The notes: a model not told the origin generated them from the sequence alone. Positions 16,807 to 25,201 are shown, counted from the first letter of the stretch. The stretch is DNA of 34,584 bases from Rhodospirillaceae bacterium UBA6219 (GCA_002435715.1 DISD01000096.1:142317-176900); one strand, 5' to 3'. Numbers and translations: made by a program.

Positions 16807-18054
16807 TCAAGGCAGCAGAATGGAACAGGCCGCCACCGCCGCCAACAGTCCGGCTGCATCGGCGATCAGCCCGGCGGCCAAGGCATGACGCATGCGCCGA
16901 ATACCCACCGCGCCGAAATAGACCGCCAAGACGTAAAAGGTGGTCTCGCTGGAGCCGTAAATGGTGCCCAACAAGATGCCGGTGGGCGAATCGGGGCCGA
17001 TGGCCGGATCCTTCATATAGGCCGCCAACAGGCCGAACGAGCCCGATCCCGACAACGACCGCATGCCGGCCATGGTCAGAGCCTCGGGCGGGACGCCGAA
17101 GGGGGCAAGAACACCGGCCAACGGGGTCAGCAGCAAATCCAAGGCCCCCGATTGCCGCATCATGGCGATGGCCACCAGGATTGCCACCAGATAGGGGATG
17201 ATGCGCACGGCGATGGTGAAGCCTTCGCGGGCCCCTTCGACGAAGCATTCGTAGACGCGGACGCGGCGGGCCAGCCCCCAGCCCAGCAAACCGACCATCA
17301 GCACCGGCACGATCCAATGGCCCAGGGATTGGCCATAAACCGCCATCACCGGGATCAGCCCCAGGATGGCCACCACGCTGAAGGCGGTCATCCAGCCGGG
17401 CACAGGGGTGGGGAGGGGATGGTCGTCGCTGTCGTCTTGGATGTCGGGGGCGCCGGGCGGCAACGGAAAGGCGGGGGCCAACAGCTTGGCCGCCACCACC
17501 GCGACCACCGCCGAAATCAGCGTGGCCGCCAAGGTGGGGGCGACCACCGCCGCCGGATTGGCCGACCCGCTGGCGGCCCGCAGCGCGATGACCGAAGTGG
17601 GCAGGATGGTCACCGAGGCGGTGTTGAGCGCCAGGAACAGGGCCTGGGCGTTGCTGGCACGCTCGGGGTGGCGGTTCAGCCGCTGCAATTGTTCCATGGC
17701 GCGAATGCCGAACGGCGTCGCCGCGTTGCCCAGACCCAGCAGGTTGGCGGCGACGTTCATCACCATGGCGCCCATGGCCGGATGTCCGGCCGGCACTTCG
17801 GGGAACAGGCGGCGTACCAAGGGGGTCAACAGGCGGGCGATCTGGGCGACCAGGCCGGCTTCTTCGGCCACCTTCATCAGGCCCAGGAACAATCCCATCA
17901 CCCCCACCAGGCCGAAAGCCAGGGGAACGGCGCCTTCCGCTGCTTTCAGCATGGCGTTGCCCAGGGCTTCCATGGCATTGCCGGACGCGGTCAACTGGTT
18001 GATGGCGCTGACCAGGAAGGCCGCCGCCACCATGACGAAGAAAACCCAGTTCAC
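16807..18054 (-). CDS. SpmA-SpmB fusion, nucleoside-recognition membrane protein
   Basis: A 415-residue inner-membrane protein that joins homologues of the Bacillus spore maturation proteins SpmA (first half: NWVFFVMVAAAFLVSAINQL, NVAANLLGLGNAATPFGIRAMEQL, LFLALNTASVTILPTSVIALR) and SpmB (second half: EGAREGFTIAVRIIPYLVAILVAI, TGILLGTIYGSSETTFYVLAVYFGAVG). Each half has a Gate/nucleoside-recognition domain. This organism is not expected to sporulate, and such fusions occur in many Gram-negative bacteria with unknown function. The frame is open upstream to 18276, but I chose the GTG at 18054. It has AGGGGGA a few bases upstream, and the extension would overlap the divergent gene and lacks membrane character. 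Confidence 0.9.
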   Translation of the reverse strand: MNWVFFVMVAAAFLVSAINQLTASGNAMEALGNAMLKAAEGAVPLAFGLVGVMGLFLGLMKVAEEAGLVAQIARLLTPLVRRLFPEVPAGHPAMGAMVMNVAANLLGLGNAATPFGIRAMEQLQRLNRHPERASNAQALFLALNTASVTILPTSVIALRAASGSANPAAVVAPTLAATLISAVVAVVAAKLLAPAFPLPPGAPDIQDDSDDHPLPTPVPGWMTAFSVVAILGLIPVMAVYGQSLGHWIVPVLMVGLLGWGLARRVRVYECFVEGAREGFTIAVRIIPYLVAILVAIAMMRQSGALDLLLTPLAGVLAPFGVPPEALTMAGMRSLSGSGSFGLLAAYMKDPAIGPDSPTGILLGTIYGSSETTFYVLAVYFGAVGIRRMRHALAAGLIADAAGLLAAVAACSILLP

Positions 18055-18166
18055 CGTGTCCCCCTGTCGACGGCCATCTCCACGCAAGGCTAGCAGATGT
18101 GGCCCCTCTTGTCGTCGGCCGGGGGCGTTGCTAAGGTCGCTGCACGCTGACTGCAAGGACAAGAAG

Positions 18167-18766
18167 ATGAACAAGCGGGGGGTGATCGGCGTCTTGGGCG
18201 CCTGTGTGGTGGTGGCCGGACTGGCCACGCCAGTTTGGGCCGCCGACGACGTGGCCCAGCGCCTGGACGCGGCCAAGGCCGCCTATGGCAAGGGTGACGC
18301 GGTCAAGGCGGCGAAAGAGACCGAGGCCGCCTTGCGCCAGATCCAGGATCGCCTGGGCAAGATGTTCGCCGAGGTGATGCCGCCCCTGGGCAGCAAGTGG
18401 ACGGGCGATCCTGTCGAGGTGGAAAGCCTGGGCGAGATCGGTGGCGGCCTGTCGGTGTCGCGGGCCTTCATCCACGACGATTCCTCGATCAACGTCACCT
18501 TGCTGCTGGACAGCCCGGAAGCCGCCTCGATCCAGGCGCAGTTGGACGTCACCCAGGCCCAACCCAACGTCAAGAAGATCAAGGCGGCGGGCGAGGACGC
18601 CCTGTTGCGTTTCGATTCGGCGACCGGCACCGGCGAGGTCACCATGGTGGTCGCCGGCCGGGTGGTGTTGGAAGTCCAAGGCGACAACATCAATGCCGCC
18701 GAACCGCTGGTGGAAGCCGCCAATGGCTGGAACATCGCCAAGATCAAGACGCTGTTGGGAAATTGA
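18167..18766 (+). CDS. Secreted protein of unknown function
   Basis: A 199-residue protein with a clear Sec signal peptide (MNKRGVIGVLGACVVVAGLA, cleavage near VWA-ADD at residue 25), so it is probably periplasmic. After cleavage it has a short helical stretch (VAQRLDAAKAAYGKGDAVKAAKETEAALRQIQ) like a tetratricopeptide helix pair, then an alternating beta-rich part (INVTLLLDSPEAASIQAQL, GEVTMVVAGRVVLEVQGDNI). I do not recognise the family. I chose the ATG at 18167 because GGACAAGAAG precedes it and the signal peptide begins there; the longer open frame upstream overlaps the divergent SpmAB gene. Its stop touches that of the convergent lrgB-like gene. Confidence 0.88.
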   Translation: MNKRGVIGVLGACVVVAGLATPVWAADDVAQRLDAAKAAYGKGDAVKAAKETEAALRQIQDRLGKMFAEVMPPLGSKWTGDPVEVESLGEIGGGLSVSRAFIHDDSSINVTLLLDSPEAASIQAQLDVTQAQPNVKKIKAAGEDALLRFDSATGTGEVTMVVAGRVVLEVQGDNINAAEPLVEAANGWNIAKIKTLLGN

Positions 18767-19477
18767 TCACCCAAACAGCCATTTGACGATGATCGGGGTC
18801 AACAAAGCGGTGGCGACCCCGTTCAGCCCCATGGCCAATCCGGAAAACGCCCCGGTCACCTCGCCCATTTGCAAGGCACGCGCGGTGCCGATGCCGTGCG
18901 AGGCGGTGCCCATGGCGACACCCCGGGCCCGTTCGTCCTTGACCCGCAACAGGTCCAGCAACCAGGCGCCACCCACCGCGCCCACGATACCGGTCAGGAT
19001 GACCAGCACGGCGGTCAGCGACGGAATGCCGCCGATTTGTTCGGCGATGCCCATGGCGATGGGCGAGGTCACCGATTTGGGCGCCAGCGACATGATGGTC
19101 GGCCGTGACGCCCCCAACAGCCAGCCGATGGCCAAGGATGCGCCGATGGCCGCCACCGAACCGGCCAGCAACCCGGCGGCCAGGGCTCCGGCGGACCGCA
19201 TGATGCGCCCCAATTGGCGATAAAGCGGTATGGCCAGGGCGACGGTGGCCGGCCCCAGCAGGAAATGCACCAGATGCGCCCCGGCGAAATAACGGGAATA
19301 ATCGATGCCGCCCAGGATCAGGATGGCCGACAAGCCGGCGATGGACAACAGTACCGGATTGAGCAAGGGGTTCATGTGGAACCGCCGCCACAATCCATGG
19401 GCCAGTTGATAGACCACCAGGGTCAGCACCAGCCAGGTCAGCGGGTTGTCGTGCAGACTTGTCCAAATCTCGGTCAT
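18767..19477 (-). CDS. LrgB/CidB-family membrane protein
   Basis: A 236-residue integral membrane protein with about six or seven helices. The segments NPLLNPVLLSIAG, LLGPATVALAIPLYRQ, SLAPKSVTSPIAMGIAEQIGG and GTASHGIGTARALQMGEVTGAFSGLAMGLNG are diagnostic of LrgB/YohK. In Gram-positives LrgAB modulates murein hydrolase release; in plants and bacteria family members transport glycolate, glycerate or pyruvate. The ATG at 19477 overlaps the stop of the upstream lrgA-like gene by 4 bp, so the two are translationally coupled. The frame is open to 19579, but that extension is out-of-family. Confidence 0.94.
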   Translation of the reverse strand: MTEIWTSLHDNPLTWLVLTLVVYQLAHGLWRRFHMNPLLNPVLLSIAGLSAILILGGIDYSRYFAGAHLVHFLLGPATVALAIPLYRQLGRIMRSAGALAAGLLAGSVAAIGASLAIGWLLGASRPTIMSLAPKSVTSPIAMGIAEQIGGIPSLTAVLVILTGIVGAVGGAWLLDLLRVKDERARGVAMGTASHGIGTARALQMGEVTGAFSGLAMGLNGVATALLTPIIVKWLFG

Positions 19478-19830
19478 TGTGCCGGCTTCCCGCGCCGCAG
19501 CAGAAAAGTCATGGTCAGCCCGGTGACCGCGATGGTGATGGCGGTTCCCACCACCAAGGCGGTGGAAATGGGCAGCCATTCCTGGGCGATCAACCGGGCG
19601 TGCACCACCACGCCGGTGCCGGCGGGAATGAACAGCAAGGACAGATGCGACAACAAGAAGCTGGCGCTTTTGTCCAGGTCGGCGGGCAGGCCGCGTCGGA
19701 CCAGCAATCCGATGAACAACAGCACCATGCCGATCACCGGACCGGGGATGGGCAAAGCCAATACCTTGGCGATGGTTTCACCGATCAACTGGCAGACCAG
19801 CAAAACCGTGATAGAAGCAAGTATCCCCAT
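19474..19830 (-). CDS. LrgA/CidA-family holin-like protein
   Basis: A 118-residue membrane protein with four predicted helices. The motif ALPIPGPVIGMVLLFIGLL near residue 25 and FIPAGTGVVVHARLI near residue 68 identify the LrgA/CidA family. It pairs with LrgB to form a holin-like or small-metabolite transport complex in the inner membrane. It overlaps the lrgB-like start by 4 bp. It is divergent from the SemiSWEET gene only 37 bp away, so the two promoters must be compact or overlapping. Whether the pair works in cell lysis or in export of pyruvate or glycolate cannot be told from sequence. Confidence 0.93.
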   Translation of the reverse strand: MGILASITVLLVCQLIGETIAKVLALPIPGPVIGMVLLFIGLLVRRGLPADLDKSASFLLSHLSLLFIPAGTGVVVHARLIAQEWLPISTALVVGTAITIAVTGLTMTFLLRRGKPAQ

Positions 19831-19867
19831 CGGTCCGTTCCATCAGACATGAAGAAGGTTGTCGGCG

Positions 19868-20155
19868 ATGTCTTGGCTTGACGTCATTGGATCACTCGCC
19901 GGTGGTCTGACCACTTTGGCCTTCGTTCCCCAGGTGGTCAAGACCCTGCGGACGCGGCAAACCCGCGACATCTCCACCGCCATGTGGCTGCTGTTCTGTG
20001 CCGGCGTCGCCTTGTGGCTGGTCTATGGGCTGATCTTGGGGGCGTGGCCGATCATCATCGCCAATGCCTTGACCCTGGCGCTGGCCGCCCTGGTGTTGGC
20101 GGTCAAATTGTCCAACCGCAAGCGTGACCGGGAAAGTGAGGCCCCGTCCGACTAA
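19868..20155 (+). CDS. SemiSWEET sugar transporter (PQ-loop)
   Basis: A 95-residue protein with three transmembrane helices, the size of bacterial SemiSWEETs, which dimerise to make a sugar uniporter. The first helix ends in FVPQVVKTLRTRQTRDIST, holding the PQ motif at residues 21-22. The helix after TAMWLLFCAGVALWLVYG contains the family Trp and Tyr positions. I chose the ATG at 19868 with AAGAAGG at a good distance, rather than the TTG at 19859. Substrate unknown; family members move sucrose or glucose. Confidence 0.92.
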   Translation: MSWLDVIGSLAGGLTTLAFVPQVVKTLRTRQTRDISTAMWLLFCAGVALWLVYGLILGAWPIIIANALTLALAALVLAVKLSNRKRDRESEAPSD

Positions 20156-20195
20156 GCGTGCGGGGGCGCTTCTCTTCAGGCGTGCGGGGGCACGC
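20154..20195. repeat. Direct repeat with two hairpins between convergent genes
   Basis: GCGTGCGGGGGC occurs at 20156-20167 and again at 20180-20191. The first lies in a small hairpin (AAGCG with CGCTT, 20154-20171) after the SemiSWEET stop. The second forms GCGTGC-GGGG-GCACGC (20180-20195) within the last codons of the response-regulator gene. They may help end transcription from both sides, though neither has a good T tract. Confidence 0.5.
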
Positions 20196-20625
20196 GGACC
20201 AACTTGAACCAGTAATTGCCCAACTGGTTGATGGCGTGGATGAATTGTTCCAGGTCCACCGGCTTGGTGATGTATCCGGCGGCGCCCAGCTTGTACGACG
20301 ACACCACGTCTTGTTCGACGTCCGAGGTGGTCAGGATCACCACCGGAATGTCGGACAAATTGGGGTCGGCCTTCATGGCGCCCAGGAATTCGCGGCCGTT
20401 CATGCGCGGCATGTTGAGGTCCAGCAAGATCAGGTCGGGGCGCGGCCCTTCCTTGTAGCTTTCCCCTTGGCGGCGCAAAAAGGCCAAGGCCTCGACCCCG
20501 TCGGTGACGTGGTGCATGTCGACGGCAAAGCGGTTCTCTTCCAGCGCGGCCTTGGTCAGGTGGGCGTCGACTTGCGAATCCTCGACCAGCAAAATGGTGA
20601 AAGCGGTATCAAGCGGGCTGGTCAA
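20176..20625 (-). CDS. Single-domain response regulator (Rcp1-like)
   Basis: A 149-residue stand-alone receiver domain. The active site is complete: acidic residues in LLVEDS at about 15-16, phospho-acceptor Asp69 in LILLDLNMP, Thr in VILTTSD near 99-100, and Lys121 in YITKPVD. There is no output domain, so it acts through contacts, as do Rcp1-like regulators that pair with phytochrome-type kinases. The insertion GESYKEGPRPD before the phosphorylation site is typical of this subgroup. It overlaps the upstream kinase gene by 4 bp (ATGA), which makes that kinase its likely partner. Downstream target unknown. Confidence 0.95.
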   Translation of the reverse strand: MTSPLDTAFTILLVEDSQVDAHLTKAALEENRFAVDMHHVTDGVEALAFLRRQGESYKEGPRPDLILLDLNMPRMNGREFLGAMKADPNLSDIPVVILTTSDVEQDVVSSYKLGAAGYITKPVDLEQFIHAINQLGNYWFKLVRVPPHA

Positions 20626-22037
20626 TGAACCTCTCCAGGCAGGTCGATGGTGATCATGGCGCCGCCCAGGGGCGACTCGTCAATGACGACGTGACCGTCA
20701 CAACTTTCCACAATCCGACGCACAACCGCAAGCCCTAGTCCGGTTCCCCGGTGCTTGTCAGCCATGCTCAGATGCTCGAACACTTCCAGCACGCGGGTGC
20801 GATATTCGGCAGCGATGCCGGGGCCGTTATCGGCAACCGACAACAATACCCGCCCGGAACGGGTTTCCGCACTGATCCTGATGCGCAAGGGGCGGTCGGC
20901 GAAACTGTGTTGCAGGCAGTTTTCCAACAGCGCAGTCAGCAGATAACGCAACCGTGGTTGGTCCATGCACACCAGGGGCAGGGGCGTGATGTCGATTTCC
21001 GTATCAAGCTTTTCGAAGCGCAGATAGTGGTCGTCGCGAATGGATTGGATGATGCGTGCGGGATCGATGGTGGTGACCGGCCCCAAGGGTGAGCCGGCGG
21101 CCAGATAAATCTGGACGTCGCGCACCAAGGCGTGCAACTGGCCGGCTTGTTCCTCGATGGTGGACAGGGAAAAGGCGATGTTGTCGTCGCCTTGGTGCCC
21201 CAGAGCCTTTGCCAGGCGTTGCGAGAACACCATCAGACGTCGGGTCGGTTCCTGCAAATGATGGGCGGCGATTTCGGCGAAGCGCTGCAGGTCGGCATTG
21301 GCCTGGGCCAGTTTCTCTTCGGCGCGCCGGCGGGTCATGGCTTCATGGACGACTTCCTTGACTGCGGCATGGCGGCGGATGACGGCGATGACCAAGGCGA
21401 CGATCAGCACCGTTTGCAACGCCAGCCCCAAGGTCATCCAAAAACGCAGTCGACTTTGCGCCTGCAAGGCCTCGGCGGTGCGCCGGGTCACCAATTCCTC
21501 AAGGCGGGCGCGATAGGCCGACAATTCCCGTTCGGCCACCGCCTTGCCGCTGATGTCGTGGATGATGGACAGCAAAAGCGTGCGTCCCAGCTTGTCGCGG
21601 ACCGGGGCGCTATAGACCTCGACGGTGCGCAGCTCGCCATTGGCCAAGCGGTGCGGGAAGATGAAGTAATTGCGTTTCTCGGCCTTGGCGCGGCGCCGCT
21701 CGTCGCCCACCTCGTCGGGACCCAGGGTGTTGATCTCTTGGATCTTCATGGTCCGCAGTTGGGCTTGGGGATAGCCGTAAAACAGCGCGGCGGCGTCGTT
21801 GGCGTCGATGATGGCGCCCGATTCCGGTTCGATCAGCAACATGATCGAATTGTGGTCGTTCAACGTGTCCGACAAAAGCGTGGTGACGTCGGCCCGCACC
21901 GGGGCCGTCACCAACAGCCAGGCCAAAGCGGCGACAAGCCAAAGCGGCAGCCCGTACGGGAAGCCTGAACGACGGTTTGTGCTGATGCTGGCCAAGGCGG
22001 TTTTTTCATCTGGGGGCGTGACGCCGCACCATACCAA
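20622..22037 (-). CDS. Membrane PAS sensor histidine kinase
   Basis: A 471-residue kinase with a transmembrane or signal helix at about 30-48, a PAS domain at about 55-165 (IDANDAAALFYGYPQAQL), a coiled coil, and a second transmembrane segment at about 199-220. The dimerisation domain has AEIAAHHLQEPTRRLMVFSQRL with His259 as the likely phospho-acceptor. This is the SHDLQEPLR-type H box of phytochrome-like kinases, with Ala for Ser and His for Asp. The ATPase domain shows ENCLQHS, DNGPGI and GTGLGLAVVRRIV. The PAS domain lies between two membrane segments and so may be outside the cytoplasm. The gene is translationally coupled to the response regulator. The start lacks a clear ribosome-binding site. 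Confidence 0.92.
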   Translation of the reverse strand: MVWCGVTPPDEKTALASISTNRRSGFPYGLPLWLVAALAWLLVTAPVRADVTTLLSDTLNDHNSIMLLIEPESGAIIDANDAAALFYGYPQAQLRTMKIQEINTLGPDEVGDERRRAKAEKRNYFIFPHRLANGELRTVEVYSAPVRDKLGRTLLLSIIHDISGKAVAERELSAYRARLEELVTRRTAEALQAQSRLRFWMTLGLALQTVLIVALVIAVIRRHAAVKEVVHEAMTRRRAEEKLAQANADLQRFAEIAAHHLQEPTRRLMVFSQRLAKALGHQGDDNIAFSLSTIEEQAGQLHALVRDVQIYLAAGSPLGPVTTIDPARIIQSIRDDHYLRFEKLDTEIDITPLPLVCMDQPRLRYLLTALLENCLQHSFADRPLRIRISAETRSGRVLLSVADNGPGIAAEYRTRVLEVFEHLSMADKHRGTGLGLAVVRRIVESCDGHVVIDESPLGGAMITIDLPGEVH

Positions 22038-22077
22038 AGGCTTCGGGGGTACGGTAGCGCGCTGTGAAGAAAATTAT

Positions 22078-22551
22078 CTAAATTTTATCAGGGGTTGCGT
22101 TGAAATTGGACAGCCATCGTTCGAGGATCAGAACGTGTTCGGCTTCTTCGCCGGCAAAGGTTCGGGCCAGGTGACGGGTTTCCGGGTCGGCGGCGGTGAT
22201 CGCCATGTGGTTGTAATATTCCCATCCTCGCCTTTCATTGGCGATGGCGAAGGCCAGGGCGGAATCGACCCCCATCTCGGGATGGACCAGGGCTTGGTCG
22301 CCGACTTCCGGCGGCTCTGGGCTGTTCCATTCGAATTGCCAGCTTTGCAATTGGGGAAGCGGGCCGTGTCGGTCGGCGATCCGTTGGATTTCCGCGGCAT
22401 GCATGCGGGAAAAGTCGCACATGCGACCGAACAAGGCGGCCAATTCGGCCGCGCCGCAATGCTCCATATGTTGCGCCAGTTCGCCATAACGTTCGCCGGC
22501 CTGGGTTTCCAAGGCCAGGGCATGGGCCAGGAAGTGGGCGATTTCGCTCAT
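22078..22551 (-). CDS. Ferritin-like/rubrerythrin-type protein
   Basis: A 157-residue helical protein with the di-iron pattern of rubrerythrin-like ferritins: Glu15 and Glu20 in helix A (ALALETQAGERY), His51 and Glu54 (MHAAEIQR), Glu106 (ANERRGWEYY) and the EEAEH motif at 135-139. Such proteins reduce peroxide or store or handle iron. There is no rubredoxin domain, so a partner would have to supply electrons. GGAGGT precedes the ATG at 22551. The gene is divergent from the MgtC-like gene and follows nothing on its own strand closely. Enzymatic role is inferred from the family only. Confidence 0.85.
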   Translation of the reverse strand: MSEIAHFLAHALALETQAGERYGELAQHMEHCGAAELAALFGRMCDFSRMHAAEIQRIADRHGPLPQLQSWQFEWNSPEPPEVGDQALVHPEMGVDSALAFAIANERRGWEYYNHMAITAADPETRHLARTFAGEEAEHVLILERWLSNFNATPDKI

Positions 22552-22660
22552 GCGTGACCTCCGTCTGGTGGACCTGAAGCAGATATGGTCATGGGGGACG
22601 GGGTTGCAAATATGCCTGATGGCGCGACAATGGGAACCGGATTGCGCCGCGAGGGCCGAA

Positions 22661-23935
22661 ATGGATCATGTGGAACTGTTTGAGCGTCTGGCCTTGGCCC
22701 TTTCCATCGGGGTGCTGATGGGGGTCGAACGGGGCTGGGACAAGCGCGAGGACCCCGACGGCCATCGTGCCGCCGGTATCCGCACTTTTGCCCTGATCGG
22801 CCTGTTGGGTGGGGTTTGCGGCTGGTTCGCCCAATCCCAAGGCGGATTGCCGTTGCTGGGGGGCTTCATCGCGGTGTCCGCCATGGTGGTGTCGGGCTAT
22901 GTGATGCGGGCCCGTTCCCGCCCCGATGTGGGCTTCACCACCGAAATCGCCGAATTGACCGCCTTTGCCCTGGCCGCCTTGGCGGCTCTGGGCGAAGGTC
23001 AGGCGGCGGCGGCGGGCGGCGTGGTCGCCACCGCCTTCCTGGGGGCCAAGGATACCCTGCATTCCCTGGTGCGCAAGCTGGAAGCCCTGGAATTGCGCGC
23101 CGTGATCAAGCTGTTGCTGATTTCGGTGGTGTTGCTGCCGGTGCTGCCCAACCAGGGTTTCGGTCCGGGCGAGGTGCTGAACCCTTATAAGCTGTGGCTG
23201 CTGGTGGTGATGGTGGCCTTCATTTCGTTCCTGGGTTATTTCGCCATCAAGCTGGCCGGGCCGCGCATCGGGTCGTTGTTGACCGGGGTGTTCGGCGGTC
23301 TGGCTTCCAGCACCGCGTTGACCGTGTCCTTCGCCCGTATGGGGCGCAACTCGCCCAACATGCAGCCGGTGCTGGCGGCTGGCGTGGTGGTGGCCAACAC
23401 CACCATGTATGTGCGGCTGTGGGTCATCGTCTTGGTGCTGAACCAACCTATCGGATTACGTCTGGCCGTTCCCTTGGGGGCCATGGCCTTGGCCGGTTTA
23501 GTGGGGTCGTGGGTGCTGTGGCGGGCGCGCGAGGATGAAACCAAGCCCGGCGCCACCAGTCTTTCCAACCCGTTCGAGCTGGGCATGGCGATGAAATTCG
23601 CCGCCCTGCTGGCCGTGGTCATGTTGGCCTCGCACCTGCTGCAAAGCTGGGCCGGTTCGGCCGGCTTGTACTTGCTGTCGGCCTTGGCCGGTCTGGCCGA
23701 CGTCGATGCCATCGCGCTCTCCATGGTGCAAATGGGCGGGCGCGAGGTGGCCTTGACGGTGGCCGCCACCTCGATCACCATCGCCGCCTTCGTCAATACC
23801 GGGGTCAAGGTGGCCCTGGTGGGGGGCTTGTGCGGCGGTCTCATGGTGCGGCGAATCGCCTGGGTGATGGCGGCGGTGATCATTGCCGGCAGCATCGGGT
23901 TGGGGGTCGAACGCCTGATGTTTCAGGGGATGTGA
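22661..23935 (+). CDS. MgtC/DUF4010 family membrane protein
   Basis: A 424-residue membrane protein with about a dozen helices. The N-terminal part carries the MgtC signature (RLALALSIGVLMGVERGW, then HRAAGIRTFALIGLLGG). The C-terminal part matches the DUF4010 domain (AVIKLLLISVVLLPVLPNQGFGP, GVFGGLASSTALTVSFARM, GLADVDAIALSMVQMGGR). MgtC proteins are linked to magnesium stress and inhibition of ATP synthase; for this larger family no transport activity is established. The frame is open to 22550, but I chose the ATG at 22661 because GAGGG precedes it and the conserved region starts there. Its stop overlaps the start of the next gene (TGATG). Confidence 0.88.
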   Translation: MDHVELFERLALALSIGVLMGVERGWDKREDPDGHRAAGIRTFALIGLLGGVCGWFAQSQGGLPLLGGFIAVSAMVVSGYVMRARSRPDVGFTTEIAELTAFALAALAALGEGQAAAAGGVVATAFLGAKDTLHSLVRKLEALELRAVIKLLLISVVLLPVLPNQGFGPGEVLNPYKLWLLVVMVAFISFLGYFAIKLAGPRIGSLLTGVFGGLASSTALTVSFARMGRNSPNMQPVLAAGVVVANTTMYVRLWVIVLVLNQPIGLRLAVPLGAMALAGLVGSWVLWRAREDETKPGATSLSNPFELGMAMKFAALLAVVMLASHLLQSWAGSAGLYLLSALAGLADVDAIALSMVQMGGREVALTVAATSITIAAFVNTGVKVALVGGLCGGLMVRRIAWVMAAVIIAGSIGLGVERLMFQGM

Positions 23936-24600
23936 TGAAAGAATTGGAACAGGTCATCGTCGCCTATTGGTGCCAGCCCGATGGTGCCATGGCGGTGGAA
24001 TCCTTCCTGCGGGCGCCGGCTGGCGAGCAATGGCGCCCTGAAACGGTGCTGTCGGTGCCGGTGTTCCTGGCCCATGTGTTGGATGCCAACCCGCCTTGTG
24101 CCGTCACTTTGGTCGAGCATTTGCGGGGCGGCGACCCGGTCAAGGTCGAGATGGTGGCCCAGGCCCTGAACTACTGCCATTTGCCCGACCGGGCGCGGTT
24201 GATGGAAAGCCTGGTGGGGGAAAGCGCCGCCGCCAGCATGGAGGATGCGGGCGCCGATTTCGTCGCCTTGGTGCCTTCTCATCCGGTGCATGTGGACATG
24301 CTGTGGATGTGCTTTTTCGCCACCGCCGACAGCGCGTATCTGGATCGGGTGGTGCAATTGCTGGATGGCTGGTTGCCGGAAAACCGGCTGCAGGATCTGG
24401 TCGGCCGGGCCGCCCAGGAACCCGCTGTCCAGCAACAGGCCATGGCCGGGCTGTTGGCCAAGGCCGCCGAAGTCACCATCGCCGCCCATGTTCAGCAATG
24501 CGAGCCGATACAAGCGGCGTTGACCCGTAAGGCCCAGGCCCAGGACGGTTTGGCGGCGGCCATGGCGGCGCGGCTGTTGGCCCGGTTTCAGTCGCCCTGA
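23935..24600 (+). CDS. Unknown helical protein coupled to the MgtC-like gene
   Basis: A 221-residue protein with no signal peptide or membrane helix, rich in Ala, Leu, Val and Gln. It appears all-helical, with stretches such as LSVPVFLAHVLDANPPCAVTLVEHL and VKVEMVAQALNYCHLPDRARLMESL that look like HEAT-type helical pairs. I do not recognise a family. Its ATG shares one base with the stop of the MgtC/DUF4010 gene, so translation is probably coupled, suggesting a cytoplasmic partner of that membrane protein. The 3' end overlaps the convergent gene by 13 bp. Confidence 0.8.
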   Translation: MKELEQVIVAYWCQPDGAMAVESFLRAPAGEQWRPETVLSVPVFLAHVLDANPPCAVTLVEHLRGGDPVKVEMVAQALNYCHLPDRARLMESLVGESAAASMEDAGADFVALVPSHPVHVDMLWMCFFATADSAYLDRVVQLLDGWLPENRLQDLVGRAAQEPAVQQQAMAGLLAKAAEVTIAAHVQQCEPIQAALTRKAQAQDGLAAAMAARLLARFQSP

Positions 24601-25046
24601 AACCCCGGCGGTTTTGGCGAGCGGTTCTGCCGGCTTTCCAGTTCGATCAGATGCAGGCGCTTGCGGTCGGCCAGTTTTTGCGCTTCGGCTTGTGATTCCG
24701 GGGATTCCGCCAGGGCCAGCAACACTTCGATCATGGTCAGCATGGAATATTCCATGTCCAAGGCGATTTCCATCACCTGCCAGGACCCGATTTCCAATCC
24801 GTCGGCCGCCAGTGGCGGGGCCGGCGGCAAAGCATGGTCGGCTTTCGACCCGCTGCCGGAATAGGTCCGTGCCCGGCGTCGTGCCGCCGCCGCCAACGAG
24901 TGCAGAGTGGCGGCCGAATCCTTGTCGTGCATCAACTGGGCGGCGCCGGCCATCTGGTCATAGCGGATGGCCGCCGCTTCTTCCATGCAGCGCACATAAT
25001 CATGAACGGCTTCGATGGTGTCGATGGTTCCGGTGACGGCGATCAC
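24588..25046 (-). CDS. Small helical protein, possibly ferritin-like
   Basis: About 152 residues from a GTG at 25046; the frame is open to a TTG at 25109 and the true start is uncertain. GGGGAAGGGAG lies about 15 bases before the GTG. Two helical halves (EAVHDYVRCMEEAAAIRYDQMA and VMEIALDMEYSMLTMIEVLLALAE) flank a Gly/Pro-rich linker. The spacing of acidic and aromatic residues is reminiscent of rubrerythrin-like bundles, but the full set of di-iron ligands is missing. Function unknown. It ends inside the 3' end of the convergent gene (13-bp overlap). Confidence 0.65.
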   Translation of the reverse strand: MIAVTGTIDTIEAVHDYVRCMEEAAAIRYDQMAGAAQLMHDKDSAATLHSLAAAARRRARTYSGSGSKADHALPPAPPLAADGLEIGSWQVMEIALDMEYSMLTMIEVLLALAESPESQAEAQKLADRKRLHLIELESRQNRSPKPPGFQGD

Positions 25047-25201
25047 GGCTAACGACTGCTCCCTTCCCCCATTAGCTTCCTTTCTAGCTGTCCAGTGGCC
25101 TTGGCGCAATTATGGCATGCGTCGGATATGCTTCCCAAATTGCTGAATGTCGTTGTCAATGGGGGGGATGAATGGCTATACGCTTGGTCAAGAGTTGCCG
25201 T

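Noticed and set aside
17366..18166. Upstream extension of the secreted-protein frame
   Set aside because: It overlaps the SpmAB gene on the other strand. The signal peptide begins at the ATG at 18167.
25184..25200. TTGGTCAA and a TGG-TTGC pair upstream of the ferredoxin gene as FNR or sigma-54 site
   Set aside because: The palindrome lacks the four-base spacer of FNR boxes, and the GG-to-GC spacing is one base short for sigma-54.
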